Source: Scleromitrula shiraiana (lineage: Eukaryota; Ascomycota; Leotiomycetes; Helotiales; Sclerotiniaceae). Taken from it: a DNA stretch of 64,000 nt. Below are positions 45,464 through 56,440 of this stretch, piece after piece (within the stretch, counting starts at the first letter, position 1; every line of letters starts with the position of its first letter). The stretch covers positions 1,922,001 through 1,986,000 of the forward strand of contig JABELC010000004.1 in assembly GCA_028455995.1 (NCBI GenBank). The letters are read 5' to 3'. Made by a program: the position numbers and the translations under genes. A model generated the notes under the pieces. It was not told where the DNA came from and did no database searches. It worked only from the letters and a program-made list of their open reading frames with translations.

Positions 45464-46075
45464 CTAGAATATTTCTTCTAATAATGTCTCCTCAGAGTCC
45501 GTATTCGTATTGTCATGTCTCGTTGCTGCAGAGCTATTCTCATTTTCTTGATCTATTGATTTCATCAGTATTAATGTAAATGTACCGTCAACATCAGACT
45601 AACCATCTATTGATCCTTCGCGACCAGAGGGGTCCCATCGGAGTTCGAATAGCAAGGGGGAACGAAGCACAAAATCTTCATTTTTCGTCGCCTCCCGAAC
45701 TAATTCCGTGGTCCATTCGGTAGGTGGTTGCACCAATGCCTCATAGAAGGTTAGGTCGAGACGTCTTGCTTTTTTTTCGATATAGAAGCCCAGTTCTCGA
45801 AGGGTCTTTCGAAATTCATGCAGAACCGATCGTCTATGATTCAGAGCCGCACTGAAATGATTGATTGTCCAATCATAAAAGTCTGTCTTAAAGGCGGATA
45901 TAAGTTCGCTGTCGACAATTTTGTGTTCGATATAATACAGTCTTTTGTACCATATAAACTCGATAAGTCTATCTGGGTGACTGAGGCCGGGTTCGAACCC
46001 ATTTTTGAACGTATCTTGAAGTTTCAAGTATTTTTCCTTATGTTTCCGATAATCTTCTTTGGGTATAGGGTCCAT
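45464..46075 (-). CDS. Hypothetical protein, 186 aa, two exons, with adjacent paralogue
   Basis: Exons (minus) 46075-45604 and 45552-45464, with a 51-nt intron (GTTAGT...AATAG). The frame is open to an ATG at 46177, but MDPIPKEDYRKHKEKYLKL at 46075 follows an ordinary leader and is preferred. The protein is helical and charged. It has an aromatic middle (IWYKRLYYIEHK; TDFYDWTINHF) and the segment shared with the neighbouring fragment (LRELGFYIEKK ... EWTTELVREATKNEDFVLRSP). The last exon is Asn/Thr/Glu-rich (ENSSAATRHDNTNTDSEE). No family is recognised and no membrane helix or signal peptide is visible. Such small lineage-specific families with tandem decayed copies are common in plant-associated ascomycetes. 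Function unknown. Confidence 0.65.
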
Positions 46076-48776
46076 GTTGGTATGGGAAGTTGTTGTGGAT
46101 CTAATCAGAGGATATGCTGGAGATCGATAAATTGTCGGCGGTCTCAAATTGTAACTTACAAGGGAAAGTGCGAACAACTTCAGCTGTACTGGACGGATCC
46201 AGAATTATATATCCAACTTTTCAAACTAGCTTGTTAGCTTGTTAGTCAAACCATCATCATATGCAAATTATATATATTCTATCATGGCTCATGCATAATT
46301 CACCACTAGCAAACACAAATTTTATTCACAAATTAGATACTCAACTTATTAGCATCTCAAATTGATACAAACTGACTATCAATGATATTGATTAGAAGTC
46401 TGTAGAGTCAAAACACAGAACTCCCTGAAGTTGAATAGTGTTCGGAACAACTTGTACACTTTGCCAGAGAAGCTCACAATTGATCAAGCCAAAAACCCAG
46501 AAAATGTATTCGGGGACTGGATTGTTTAGATTACGAGAAGTTGAGCACCCAGAGAAACGAGTCATTACTTATAATAAGAATGGTCCTTCTTAGTATATTT
46601 GCAAGCGTCGGTGTTGAGTTTAAGAGGAAGTACCATGGATTTAGGTATTCAGATAGCATGGTGGTCTCTTGAGTTCTCAACCATCTGCTAAGTTGTGATC
46701 TATTCCATTATAAAGTTATACAAATAGTTGAATGTTCCTTTATGTTGGTAGGCACAGCTTATGGACTGATGGCTCATAGTGGAAAAATCATATGATTCTC
46801 ATCAGATCTAATTGATTGTAAGCGTTTAGACTTTCTAGTGTGAGACTAATAATCTAAAACACTTCTAGGGCTACGCGAACAAGATAAGTAGATAAGTGTA
46901 GAAAACCCTCATTCACTAGCAAAGTGATGTTGATGAGGATCTGCGTGAAGAATCTTAGATAAAAGTAGTTTTAGATTAAATAATTTGAGGATATACATAT
47001 TCACTGCCATAAATCTATAAATACTGATCAATCTTGGCGACTTGACTCGACCCAATGGATTTACCACAGCTTACTATAGGCGTGATCACATCTGTAAATG
47101 ATTCTGATCATTATTCAATAAAAGTTATTATTATTACTTTCACTGTCACATATCACACAAACTACCGCACATGCATTCACACAAACTCCTTGAGCAAGAT
47201 TTGCAATAACCTATCCATGATGCAAAATATCACGCAATAAAGCTTGGAAATTGCTGAATAATAGATCAGATGGAAGACGGAGTGTGAATCAATCGAGGGG
47301 CATTCTAATAGAAAAGCCAGGCACTTAGGAGATTCAGCACGCCATATTCATTCAGCATGACACTTAATTAATATACCACAATTCGACATACTGGACTGGG
47401 CCATGCAAGGCAAAGTTGCCGGTTGTCGTTGAGCATGTCCTTCAAGATAGGTGCTTTAGACCAAGACGAGAATCTCTCGTCATTGTCTAAAAATTACAAT
47501 CCAGCCGCTGAGCTGTTTTTCACCGCACCCTGTTTTCATCATATAGAACGAAGAATTCTTCTTATATCAAAAAACCAATCATTGAATATACTGGCTTGAA
47601 GCGTTAGAATCGTTTCATTGCAAAGGTAGATACTCGGCGAGGTAGAGAATGATAATCTCAATGCCATGTTGGTTTCTTCAAGTGAATTAGCGGCGACAAA
47701 AGCCTCAACAAGATAAGCTTTCATTGCGAGAATACCACTTTAGTTTTAAAAGAAGCAGGACTACAGTAGACCCCTCTTTCTCATTCTCTCGAATGGACCA
47801 ATATTCTCTTTCTCTCGAATGAATCAGTATTCTCCACTCTCAGAACCACATACCTTTTGGTGAATTCTTCGACTGCAGTTCAAATTTTCTTCCAAATTTT
47901 CGGAATTTCGCAAAAACAGATACTGGTATTCATAGCACTCTCCACATATATTATTACAGATCAGACCCGGAAGATAAATATACCTAGGCAGCATCGAAAG
48001 GTCAGACAAAGTCCTTGCACCATAATTCCTTTCTCTCCTAAAAGGACAAACCCTGCCCCAGGACTTCATGCTCTCGGAAGGATATACATACATAAAGGTA
48101 GATACTGGAATAGGGAAACAGTAAGGCGAATTATTTTATGATAATTGTATCCACCCACTTCCAGCCCTGCTGGTTGCACCGAGCTGTCTATTGAATACTA
48201 TCAACTGTTACCTAGGTAGTTATCCCATCTACTTTCCCCTGAGTTATAGATTGAGCAACGAGCTACAAAGTGGATTGGTTAGAAACGTTCTGTTGGGGCA
48301 GTGAAAATTTTGCATCACATCAATGGGGGGGGGGGCTCAACAACTTGCATTGAATATTTTCAAGGACATACAAGATTCAGTTGGCGAATTAACCGTTGAG
48401 TAGAACCAAGCTCCAAAAGCTATCAAGGTGAGCCCTATCTCATTCAATTCCTCTCCCATTCAAACTTGCTTCACAATTCACTCCAGCATTCACATACTAC
48501 GGATGCTCTGAGATTGTCATCTGGTGCTGCCACCGTACATGATGTGGATATCCACTTTACTATACGGCGATACTATCTTAGGCCCAGCTTTACGGGATGG
48601 GTATTTCACGGGATGGGTATTTCAGATTTACTATCTTTAAAGTCCTTCAAAAACACATAAATAAAAGCAAAAAGCAAAGAGTTCAAAATAAAAATAACAA
48701 ATTGTGCTACAGTTCAGAACCAGCGCAGATAAAGAATCTGCAACTACGCAGCTCAACAATACTCCAAAGATTCGCA
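46076..48776. other. Intergenic region
   Basis: About 2.7 kb without a supportable gene. It contains an 11-G homopolymer (about 48325-48335) and a tandem duplication of 16 bp (48592-48607 and 48608-48623, ACGGGATGGGTATTTC). It is the upstream region of the class II P450. Several small ORFs lack features. Confidence 0.45.
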
Positions 48777-50607
48777 ATGCATTCATACGTCTTAGCCATT
48801 ACCCATGAAGTGTTGAAACACTGGATTTTCGCAATTTCCTCAGCAACTATATGCTTCGTAGGTACACAGCCATAGGAAACCACAAAGTGAAATGCTGACG
48901 TCGAAAATAGCTGATCCTATCCGCCATCAACAACATCTACTTGCACCCACTATCCCAATACCCCGGTCCATTCCTAGCCAAAATATCAACAATCCCCTCA
49001 TTCTACCACGCCCTCCGAGGAACTCGTCACATCTGGATATGGCAAAACCACCAAATATATGGTAAGTCAACCGCACTTCCATGCTAGGTGAAATTACCAC
49101 TTTTTTAACCTCCGCACTAGGTGATATTTTTCGATTCAGCCCCAACGGGCTAATAATCAACTCGCCGTCCGGTCACCGCTGCATATACGGAACACGAGCG
49201 AACGTAAAAAAAGGAAAATTCTACGAAGTTTTGCCTCAGACCTGGGAGTCGAGGGATACACTTACTGCGATTGATCCTCTGAAGCACGCGCGAAAGAGAC
49301 GAACATTGAACGAGGTGTTCTCGGAGAGAGCTTTGAGTTCTGGAGAGCCGGCCATGATTCGTCATATTGATCGCTGGTGCGAATTGTTTATTGGTGATGA
49401 CCAAGATGGGGAGAATTGGTCTGCGCCGGCGGATATCTCGGAACATATTGATTATTTGGTGTTTGATATCCTGGGGGATTTGTGTTTCGGACATTCGTTT
49501 GATTGTAAGGAACCGGGAGATAATAACCCGATTAAGAAAATACCACATAGTATATCTATGTACATGAGAATCATATACCCTGTCAGTTCATCCTTCCATT
49601 GTACCGGTACCAGTGTTTTCCAAGATAGCCAGCCGACTAACAATCAACAGATCAGCAAATCACCCTTCCTGCACCTCTGGGTCTGGTTAAAACCCCGCGG
49701 TCTAGACCTCATCCTCAACGTCATGCAAAAAGACTTCACCAAATTCGTCACAACGTGCATCTCCTCGCGTATCGACAAAGGAAAAGACAACCACGCCAGA
49801 CCCGACATGTTCCACCATCTCTCCTCCGCCACGGACCCCGATACCGGCAACCCCGCCTTCACACCAAGCACCCTCTTCTCCGAACTAACATTCCTCATCA
49901 TCGCCGGCACGGACACCACATCCGTTGCGCTAAGCGCCATCTTCTTCTACATCACGCACAACCAGCGCGTCTACGATAAACTGGTCCTAGAAATCAGAAG
50001 TACGTTTTCATCGCTCGACGAGATATCAACATGGACTCGCAACGCAAGCAGCCCAAAGATAAAATCCTGTCGCTACTTACGCGCTTGCATAGACGAGGCG
50101 CTGCGCATGGCGCCGTCCGCGCCGAGCGAGTTGCCCCGCGAGGTTCTGCCCGGTGGCCTGGTAATCGATGGGGTGTTCCTCCCGGGAGGCGTGCAGGTTG
50201 GCACGAGTAGCTGGGCGCTGATGCATCACGAGGAGATATATGATGATCCCTGGGTCTATAGACCGGAGCGATGGATTGCCGATGAGGGGAATGGTGATGG
50301 TGATGGTGATGGTGATGGTGATGGTGTTACGGGGGAGGATGTACGGAGGGCACGGATGGGGTTTTATCCTTTTTCGATGGGGAGTAGGAATTGTGCGGGG
50401 CAGAAGCTTGCGATGATGGAGATGTTGTTGGTTGTTGCGAGGACGCTGCTGGTAGCGGATGTGAGGGTTGTGGATGGTGATGGGTTGGGTGCGGGTAAAG
50501 GGGAGGTGCGGCGGGGTGGAAGTGGGAGGGAACATTTACAGTTGGAGGATTTTTATGTTGGGTTGAGGACGGGTCCGATGGTGCAGTTTAGAAGGAGAAT
50601 GGGGTGA
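48777..50607 (+). CDS. Membrane-anchored class II cytochrome P450, 549 aa
   Basis: Exons 48777-48857, 48911-49061, 49121-49581 and 49651-50607; introns 53 nt (GTAGGT), 59 nt (GTAAGT) and 69 nt (GTCAGT, GACTAAC branch). Exons 1-2 supply an N-terminal membrane helix (about residues 14-34) and the LHPLSQYPGPFLAK hinge, which joins HQIYG|DIFRFSPNG in frame. P450 signatures: I-helix AGTDTTSVAL, K-helix ExxR in DEALRMAP, PERF-type YRPERW, and heme loop FSMGSRNCAGQ with Cys479 near the C-terminus. These enzymes are ER-bound, use NADPH-P450 reductase and oxidise small molecules. The closest types I recall are benzoate hydroxylase/pisatin demethylase-like CYPs; the substrate is unknown. Intron 3 is 69 nt and stop-free, so retention would insert 23 residues. 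A GGTGAT hexamer repeat codes for Gly-Asp repeats near residue 440. No cluster partners are nearby. Confidence 0.88.
50293..50325. repeat. In-frame (GGTGAT)n microsatellite in P450 coding sequence
   Basis: Five tandem hexamers encode alternating Gly-Asp between the YRPERW motif and the heme loop. Length changes would be in frame. Confidence 0.85.
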
Positions 50608-51843
50608 CCTGGGGAGAATTTGATTGACTAGGTGGGGTAAAATGAATGATAGATTTCTTTACATCTCGATTAAAAAATCAGCCTAAGTGTAGTTTAAAAC
50701 AAAAAATGAGTGATGGGAAGGGAAACTTACCGAATTAGGTCGAACGAATAACAAAATTCCATTCCCGATATTGCACTTTAATCTGCCATCTACAAAAATA
50801 TATTGATGCTACCAACATATTATGGTAAAGCCCTACCTAGGTGACAGTATGTCATTTTAGAATCAACACATGTCATATGTACGGTCTAACCCCCACTCCC
50901 GATGAAGATCAATTAGACTTTTGACCTAAAGTTCTCTCCTATTTTAGCTTCCTTCGCCAAACCAACGCTATATTGAACCTGAACCCTCCCTTCAATTCTC
51001 CACCAACATAACATATACAGTACCCCAACATCTAATCAATCACAGCTTGGTTTTGATTTTATATCTTCATTTTTGATCTGCTGCTGCTGTGTACACTAAT
51101 AATAAATTGATTTTACCAATATGTAATAGTAAATCTTTAGATTACCCTATCCTCGTAGTCTCGTCTAACGAACAATCCTTTTAGATGAGGATGAGTTAGA
51201 CTTTTACATAGGTTCTTTCCTAATTCCTAATTTGGCACTAGCTACCCTTTAACTCTGCACCAACATATACATACATATTCAAAGGAAGGCTCGAATCGAG
51301 CAAAGTAAAGTATACTACAGTATAATAATGACCGAAGCGGTTCTCAAGTGCGACGGCAGAAAATTATCTAATTTAACCTAATGATTTTAATTGAGTAACC
51401 TTGGAACTCATTCAAAACTTGCCTACGAATTAATAAAACCAAACTATTCAGTTCTTGGTTGATTGCCTAGTTATAGGAGGGAAGGAGATTGTAGATCTAT
51501 CATTCAAACCCAAGTAAGGCTTACAGGAAAGTACAACCAAGGACCGATACAGAAACAAGAAGGAATGACACATATGACATGATACAAGAGTAAAAGAAAA
51601 CTCAGCATTAAGCATTATCAGCTAGCTAGCTATTCATAACATCCGAATCGTCATCGTCATAATATAATACATCAGTTCATTAAGTCCTTCGAGTCCTATC
51701 ATACAATCCCATTTACCCGCTGTCCATTCATCCATCCATTTGCTGGAGAATTATTTCGCTTTTCAATCGCTGTATTAGCAAGTGCTAGTGCAACATCCAT
51801 TACTTCCTCTCCATTCCTCTCCCCCCAATAACAATTCATCCAC
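50608..51843. other. Intergenic region between convergent genes
   Basis: About 1.2 kb of AT-rich sequence with no supportable gene or notable repeat. Two similar segments share the words CACCAACATA and TTTGACCTAAAG/TTAGACTTTT (about 50920-51020 and 51190-51270), suggesting a weak local duplication. Confidence 0.4.
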
Positions 51844-52800
51844 TTAAAAAGTGCCATTAGAAGTATGATAGTTTGCCGCCGGAGCCCGAGTATACCCATT
51901 AGCAGGCATTTCGGCCGGATGACCATAACCCCCCGTTGTACCCGTTGTACCCGTCGTTCGAGCCCCAGCATATCCACCAGAGGAATATCCAGGATCGCCA
52001 GGGTTTCTTCCAACCATGCTAGCATCTGTAGCATAGGAAGGTCTCATATCAGCTGGAGAGGCATGAGCTGGTAGAGCATCGGGTTTTTCCCCAATACCTC
52101 CTGCCATGTATTCACTGTCACGTTGTCTTGGTTGACGCTTCCAGAACTTGCGACGGGTAGTGCCGGTTGTGTAGCCGTTATTGGGACCAGGCCCGAAGGC
52201 CTTTTGTTTCTTGTGGTGACGCATGAGTCCGAATTCGACGAACATTGAGATGAAAAAGAATACACTGTTGCTTTGTGTTAGTTCTCTGAGATATCACAAT
52301 CATGACGTATCAGGACGATGGGAATAAACTTACGCAGCGATGATCGAAACGGCAAAAGCAGCCGTGTTGAGTCTGCAAGCAGTTTTCAAACTTGGCAGAT
52401 TAACGAATCCATCAGTTTCGCCCACAATTCTCGTATTTGTATTGGCATTTCCACTTCCCAATGGTGTAAACACAAATCCACTGCATGATTTTCCTCCTCT
52501 GGTAGCATACGCCAGATACATAAATGCACCTGTGAAAGCGAAGTCCAAGATAATTGCAAGAATGGAGAAGAATGCAAAGCCAGCTAGGCAGCATAGGAAT
52601 AGCAAAGCACAAATGGTGTAGAGAACAGCAGCGCCAGAAATGCCTGTTACTGCTCTCACGTAAGTTGCAATACCGATATCATTGCTGGAGAGTGCGGCAA
52701 GGAAGTATGCGTAAATTCCGAGAATGATGGCAGCGCAACAGAATTCAACGACTCGGAGGAACCACTGTAGGGATTTGAGTGCTAGACCTCCGCCCTTCAT
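51844..52800 (-). CDS. MARVEL-domain-like four-helix membrane protein, 295 aa
   Basis: Exons (minus) 52800-52334 and 52264-51844, with a 69-nt intron (GTAAGT, ACTAAC branch, AACAG). There are four hydrophobic helices: about residues 15-36 (VVEFCCAAIILGIYAYFLAA), 48-70 (GAAVLYTICALLFLCC), 72-98 and a last one spanning the splice junction (TAAFAVSIIAAVFFFISMF). The spacing and the loop with paired Cys residues (GGKSCSGF; TACRLN) match fungal MARVEL/Nce102-type membrane proteins. The tail of about 130 residues is cytosolic and Gly/Pro/Thr-rich (TTGTTGTTGGYGHPAEM) with a basic start (HHKKQK...RRKFWKRQPRQR). MARVEL proteins organise membrane domains and vesicle trafficking; a precise role is not shown. 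Without the intron the fourth helix would be lost, supporting the spliced model. Confidence 0.8.
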
Positions 52801-53175
52801 GGTGAATTATATTTTAGAAAATCTCACTCGACTCGAGATATTGTTTGTGGTGAAGTGTGAGTTATGATATAGTGAATAAGAGAATTAGAGAATTTAAAAG
52901 CCAAGACTCGGAGGAGAATATTGTAAATAATTATGGAGATATAATATAATGAATCTGGAGTGATGTGAATGTTACGATATGAATGTTACGATGTGAATGT
53001 TACCATATGAGACTGGATAGTAGGAGATATTAATAATAAATAATTAGGAAAGAATACCCAATGCAGTTCAATTGATTCTAGTAGTAAGTGATAGCTTGGA
53101 GTCGTCACACAACTAAAAGGTCGAAATTTCCTTGATTCTTTTAGTCCTTTGTTTATGTTATAACAAAATTTATAA

Positions 53176-53217
53176 TTTATAGTTTATAGTTTATAGTTTA
53201 TAGTTTATAGTTTATAG
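53176..53217. repeat. Six-copy 7-bp minisatellite (TTTATAG)
   Basis: Six perfect TTTATAG units are visible directly in the upstream flank of the MARVEL gene. Confidence 0.95.
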
Positions 53218-54139
53218 TTTAAAGTAAAATATCGGTAGTCCTTGGAGTACAATAGTGAAAAGTAGGACCTCCTTCTTTATTCCAATATACCAGTAATAAT
53301 CGACCGGTCTCGTTAAGAGTAGAGTTTCCAGATTAATCTGAAGTACCGGCAGCTGCAAACAAGTAATAAGTTAACTCACCCAGCACGGAAGGGGGGGACT
53401 GGGTGGTTGTAGTAATTAAGATCAACTCGTTTCGATCTTCTGACGTCAAAATGATTGGTATCGAATGCATCGAGCAACTCCAACAGTTCAGTCAGACATT
53501 GAAGCACACAGACTTTATTTTCCACATCCTGGGCAGGCAGCCTTTGACCCATTTGATCTTTTTGTCGTCAATGGCTTAGCATAAGCCACATCGTCTGATT
53601 ATTTATCCATTTTCATATGATTGTGGTGGCTGTGGCTAAATTGTGGCTGAATTGTGGCAAGTGACAAAAATTCGGAAATGTTCGTTTTCATGTGAAACTT
53701 GAGTACCATTTGTCACGGACATCTGCATATAGCAACCCCCAATGTTATATCTCAAATAATAATAAATATGATAGAAACATACTTTTAATCGCTATCTTAT
53801 ATATAGATGCCCGATGTATCAAGGGAACCGAGCCAAACAACAAAAACATTAAAACCCACATGCAGAATTGACTTCAAATATGGACGAATGATACGGGTCA
53901 ATCCATGTACTGTGCGTGATAAAAATATAGGAATTGACAATACAAATGGGAATGAGATGAGAAACGACAACAAGAATTCCAAACTGACAACAGAAAATAG
54001 AAGACAGAAAACAGATAGCGTAGCATTACAACAATGGATCGACTTCGAAGGTAAAAAAAAAGGAAGATGCAAGCTCGAAGGACGCATGAGCGTCTCCACC
54101 ATTCTCTGCTCTTAGCAAAAGTTAACTATTAGGCCTGAT

Positions 54140-54181
54140 CATGTTGTAACCAAGGTAAATCATGTTGTAACCAAGGTAAAT
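54140..54181. repeat. 21-bp tandem duplication
   Basis: The unit CATGTTGTAACCAAGGTAAA plus T occurs twice head to tail. It contains TAACCAAGGTAA, a near palindrome. Likely a replication-slippage product. Confidence 0.9.
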
Positions 54182-54487
54182 ATATATTGCGTAGCAAAAG
54201 CTTTGGTAAACTTTTCTGCCTATGCAACGAGGCACCGCGGGGAACAGGTGAATTACTTGCTGGGAAGATACCTCAATACGAATGATTGGATTTCATATAC
54301 TGAATAGATTAGGTATATGTATGGTCTTATCTCAGTTACAATAGATGCAAAATGACTTTCTATCCAACAGTAAAACCATCTAGAGCATGCTAATGAGCAA
54401 TAGATGCATAACCAAAAATCCGGATATCTCACACACAAACCAACACATTATTCTTCCCCTCCTCCCTAGATTTTCGTATTTCAAAAC

Positions 54488-55345
54488 TCAATTCTTCTTC
54501 TCATTTTTCTCCTTCTGCTGCATTTCCAAACGAGCCATAACAACCCCATTTCGAACCTGCATCGCATTTCCAATATCGGAAAATGCAACGTAGAGGGCGT
54601 AGAGTGGTAGGAAGACCCATAACATGTTGAAGAATACCAGGTAAACCCAAAGGAACATAAAGTTACTGGTGTCGAGGTTCAAGCTACCTGTTAACCATTC
54701 GGGGCAAAACGTCATGAAACCTAAATGCAGCATAGCAAAACAAATCAGTATCATCCGCAAAAAAAATCCATTTATCCATCCACGCATCATCCGAGATTGG
54801 AAAAATGAGAAAAATGAGAAAAACGAGAAAAACATACCTCCATACAACTCCCCCGTAGCAAGCACCACCATCCAAAAATTCACCCTCCAATCCTTCCTAA
54901 CAATGCCCCAACAAATCCAAAGCGCCAACGGGCCCGCCCCAAGCACCGTCAACAGCTCCAAACTAACCACCGTCAGATCCGCCCCCGCCCACCTCCTATC
55001 CGCCTTCGCATAGACCATCCACAGCCTACTGGCCCAATTATCCGCATACAGCGCGCCAAAGACGCGATCCGAGGTCCCCAGAAAATTGACCACGGACACC
55101 GGATGCGAGAGCGCGGGGTCGTAGGGTGCGGAGGAGAAGAAACAGTTGTAGAGGAAGGAGCCTTCGAAGATGGTGTGGATGAGGAAGTCGAAGAAGTGCC
55201 AAATGAAGAGAACGCGGAGGGAGGAGGGGGTTTGGGTGGAGAGGAGACGGTTGGAGAGGAGGTAGGAGGTTTGGAGGAGGAAGACGACGGCGAGGAGGGA
55301 GGTGATGGTTGTTTGGTCGATGTGTTCCATTATTGAGGAGGACAT
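54488..55345 (-). CDS. EXPERA/emopamil-binding-protein-like membrane protein, 246 aa
   Basis: Exons (minus) 55345-54838 and 54720-54488, with a 117-nt intron (GTATGT...TTTAG). The ATG at 55345 (MSSSIMEHIDQTT) is preferred to an upstream in-frame ATG at 55411. The EBP/EXPERA layout is clear: His/Glu in helix 2 (LFIWHFFDFLIHTIFEG), Asp in ADRRWAGAD, the ALWICWGIVRKDWRVNFW region, then ATGELYGG joined across the intron to FMTFCPEWLTGS and LDTSNFMFLWVYLVFF. The two acidic/His sites in helices 2 and 4 correspond to residues needed for sterol delta8-delta7 isomerisation in EBP. In fungi this family coexists with ERG2-type isomerases, so sterol isomerase activity is possible but not shown. It is probably in the ER. 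The intron carries a 9-bp AAAAATGAG-type tandem repeat next to its donor. Confidence 0.87.
   Translation of the reverse strand: MSSSIMEHIDQTTITSLLAVVFLLQTSYLLSNRLLSTQTPSSLRVLFIWHFFDFLIHTIFEGSFLYNCFFSSAPYDPALSHPVSVVNFLGTSDRVFGALYADNWASRLWMVYAKADRRWAGADLTVVSLELLTVLGAGPLALWICWGIVRKDWRVNFWMVVLATGELYGGMFFSFFSFFSFFQSRMMRGWINGFFLRMILICFAMLHLGFMTFCPEWLTGSLNLDTSNFMFLWVYLVFFNMLWVFLPLYALYVAFSDIGNAMQVRNGVVMARLEMQQKEKNEKKN
54800..54835. repeat. 9-bp tandem repeat (AAAAATGAG) inside the EBP-like gene intron
   Basis: Three to four AAAAATGAG/AAAAACGAG units sit directly beside the intron donor; on the coding strand they form a pyrimidine tract immediately after GTATG. The second case in this window of an intron with a tandem array. 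Confidence 0.8.
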
Positions 55346-56096
55346 GGTTGGTTGACCACTAAACTTAAGAATTGGGAGGTCTATATATATGATATATTCA
55401 TGCAATGACAATGAGCTTCGTTAGATATGTAAATGCTGTTTACAGTGCTCTCAATGTACACTTGTTGAGCGGGACTCAATGAAGTACAAATATCTGTACT
55501 TTACTTTAGATAAGCTCCCCAGCTATCAAAATTTGGAATTTGAAGCTTTACCCTGTAAAAATGAAGCTCTGACCATGGGCAACTTCGCAGATACGGTTGT
55601 ACTTTGATCCGAAAAGATGGGAAATGCCTGGATGAGTAAGCATTACATGGCGGAGAATTTGCTCCGGCTGTGGAAGGCCTAGCATGACGTCATGTACCTG
55701 GGTCTCTGAAATGCTTCAATGTTGTCTTCCCAGAATCTGGAGGATTCCCGCCAAAGTGGGGATTGCAATCAATAAAACCCCACTAGACTCAACTATCCCC
55801 AGATCGATCGATGGGCTGCATATTTCAGATACGGGTTATTGCTGTAATCAACATCGAGATCACGAATGTTGAGCAAAAAGATAAATCACAATAGAATGAG
55901 CAAAGGAAAGTCATGTTTTGAAGTTTCGTAAAGCATCGATTACTATAGGGTATTTAGACCACTAGTACAATGTGTTCGTGTTCATCATGCCATTTGATCC
56001 GCCCACTGCCCGATCCCATTCCCGTCCATCCTTCCCAGACGCCATTAACATCGTTCGAGTGCGAGAAAGAGAGAAATCATCTACAGGTAGACGAAT
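55346..56096. other. Intergenic region
   Basis: About 750 bp. The plus-strand ORF 55103-55336 is antisense to the EBP-like gene and Glu/Gly-rich, so it was rejected. Nothing else is supported here. Confidence 0.45.
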
Positions 56097-56440
56097 CTAG
56101 TGTTGAGCGGCCTCTGTAGAAGAATTATTAGTATGTGATTAAGAAATGTGAAAAGGAGTAAGTAATCAAAACGTACCCTTGTGGACATCAGCCTTGGTCT
56201 CGTGCTTGGACTCATTTCCCTTGTCCTTGATGGCATCAACACCAGCGCTGGCGCGGGTGGAGAGGCTTGCGTCGGAGTCCTTGGCGACGTTCTTGTTGGC
56301 CTCCTTGGAAGCAGTGGCACCAGCACCTTGGACGGTCTCGGCGACGTAGTTGGCAGCGTTCTAGAAACAGTATGTTAGAATATGTAGATAAGGAAAAGAA
56401 AAATTCAGAGAGGAAGAAAGCATACCTTAACAGTCTCCAT
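56097..56440 (-). CDS. grg1: Glucose-repressible / clock-controlled protein Grg1 (CCG-1), 71 aa
   Basis: Exons (minus) 56440-56426 (15 nt), 56360-56177 (184 nt) and 56113-56097 (17 nt); introns 65 nt (GTATGC) and 63 nt (GTACGT, ACTAAT branch, ACAG). The product METVKNAANYVAETVQGAGA...SKHETKADVHKEAAQH has the same 71-residue length as Neurospora CCG-1/GRG-1 and closely matches it as I recall the family (the NAANYV-E-VQGAGA opening, SKEANKNVAKDS, and HEAKADVHKEA-type end). The protein is small, hydrophilic and helical, resembling stress/LEA-like cytosolic proteins. In other fungi its mRNA is among the most abundant, is induced by glucose loss and is clock controlled; its biochemical role is unknown. 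Codon use here is clearly C-ending and optimised (AAC, GCC, AAG, GTC), as expected for a highly expressed gene. Confidence 0.95.

Larger units (their letters stand above)
52801..54487. other. Intergenic region with tandem repeats
   Basis: About 1.7 kb. It carries a 7-bp array (53176-53217) and a 21-bp direct duplication (54140-54181). A plus-strand ORF at 53807-54115 has no family features and overlaps an equally long minus-strand ORF, so neither was called. Confidence 0.5.

Noticed and set aside
45989..46000. GGGTTCGAACCC, a perfect tRNA T-arm-like sequence
   Set aside because: Lies inside the coding exon of the 186-aa gene (NGFEPG); no acceptor stem, D-arm or anticodon arm could be fitted around it.
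48325..48335. 11-G run considered as a G-quadruplex or assembly gap marker
   Set aside because: A single homopolymer cannot by itself indicate either; recorded only as a homopolymer.
55103..55336. Glu/Gly-rich plus-strand ORF
   Set aside because: Exactly antisense to the EBP-like coding exon; composition is a by-product of the Leu/Ser-rich sense strand.
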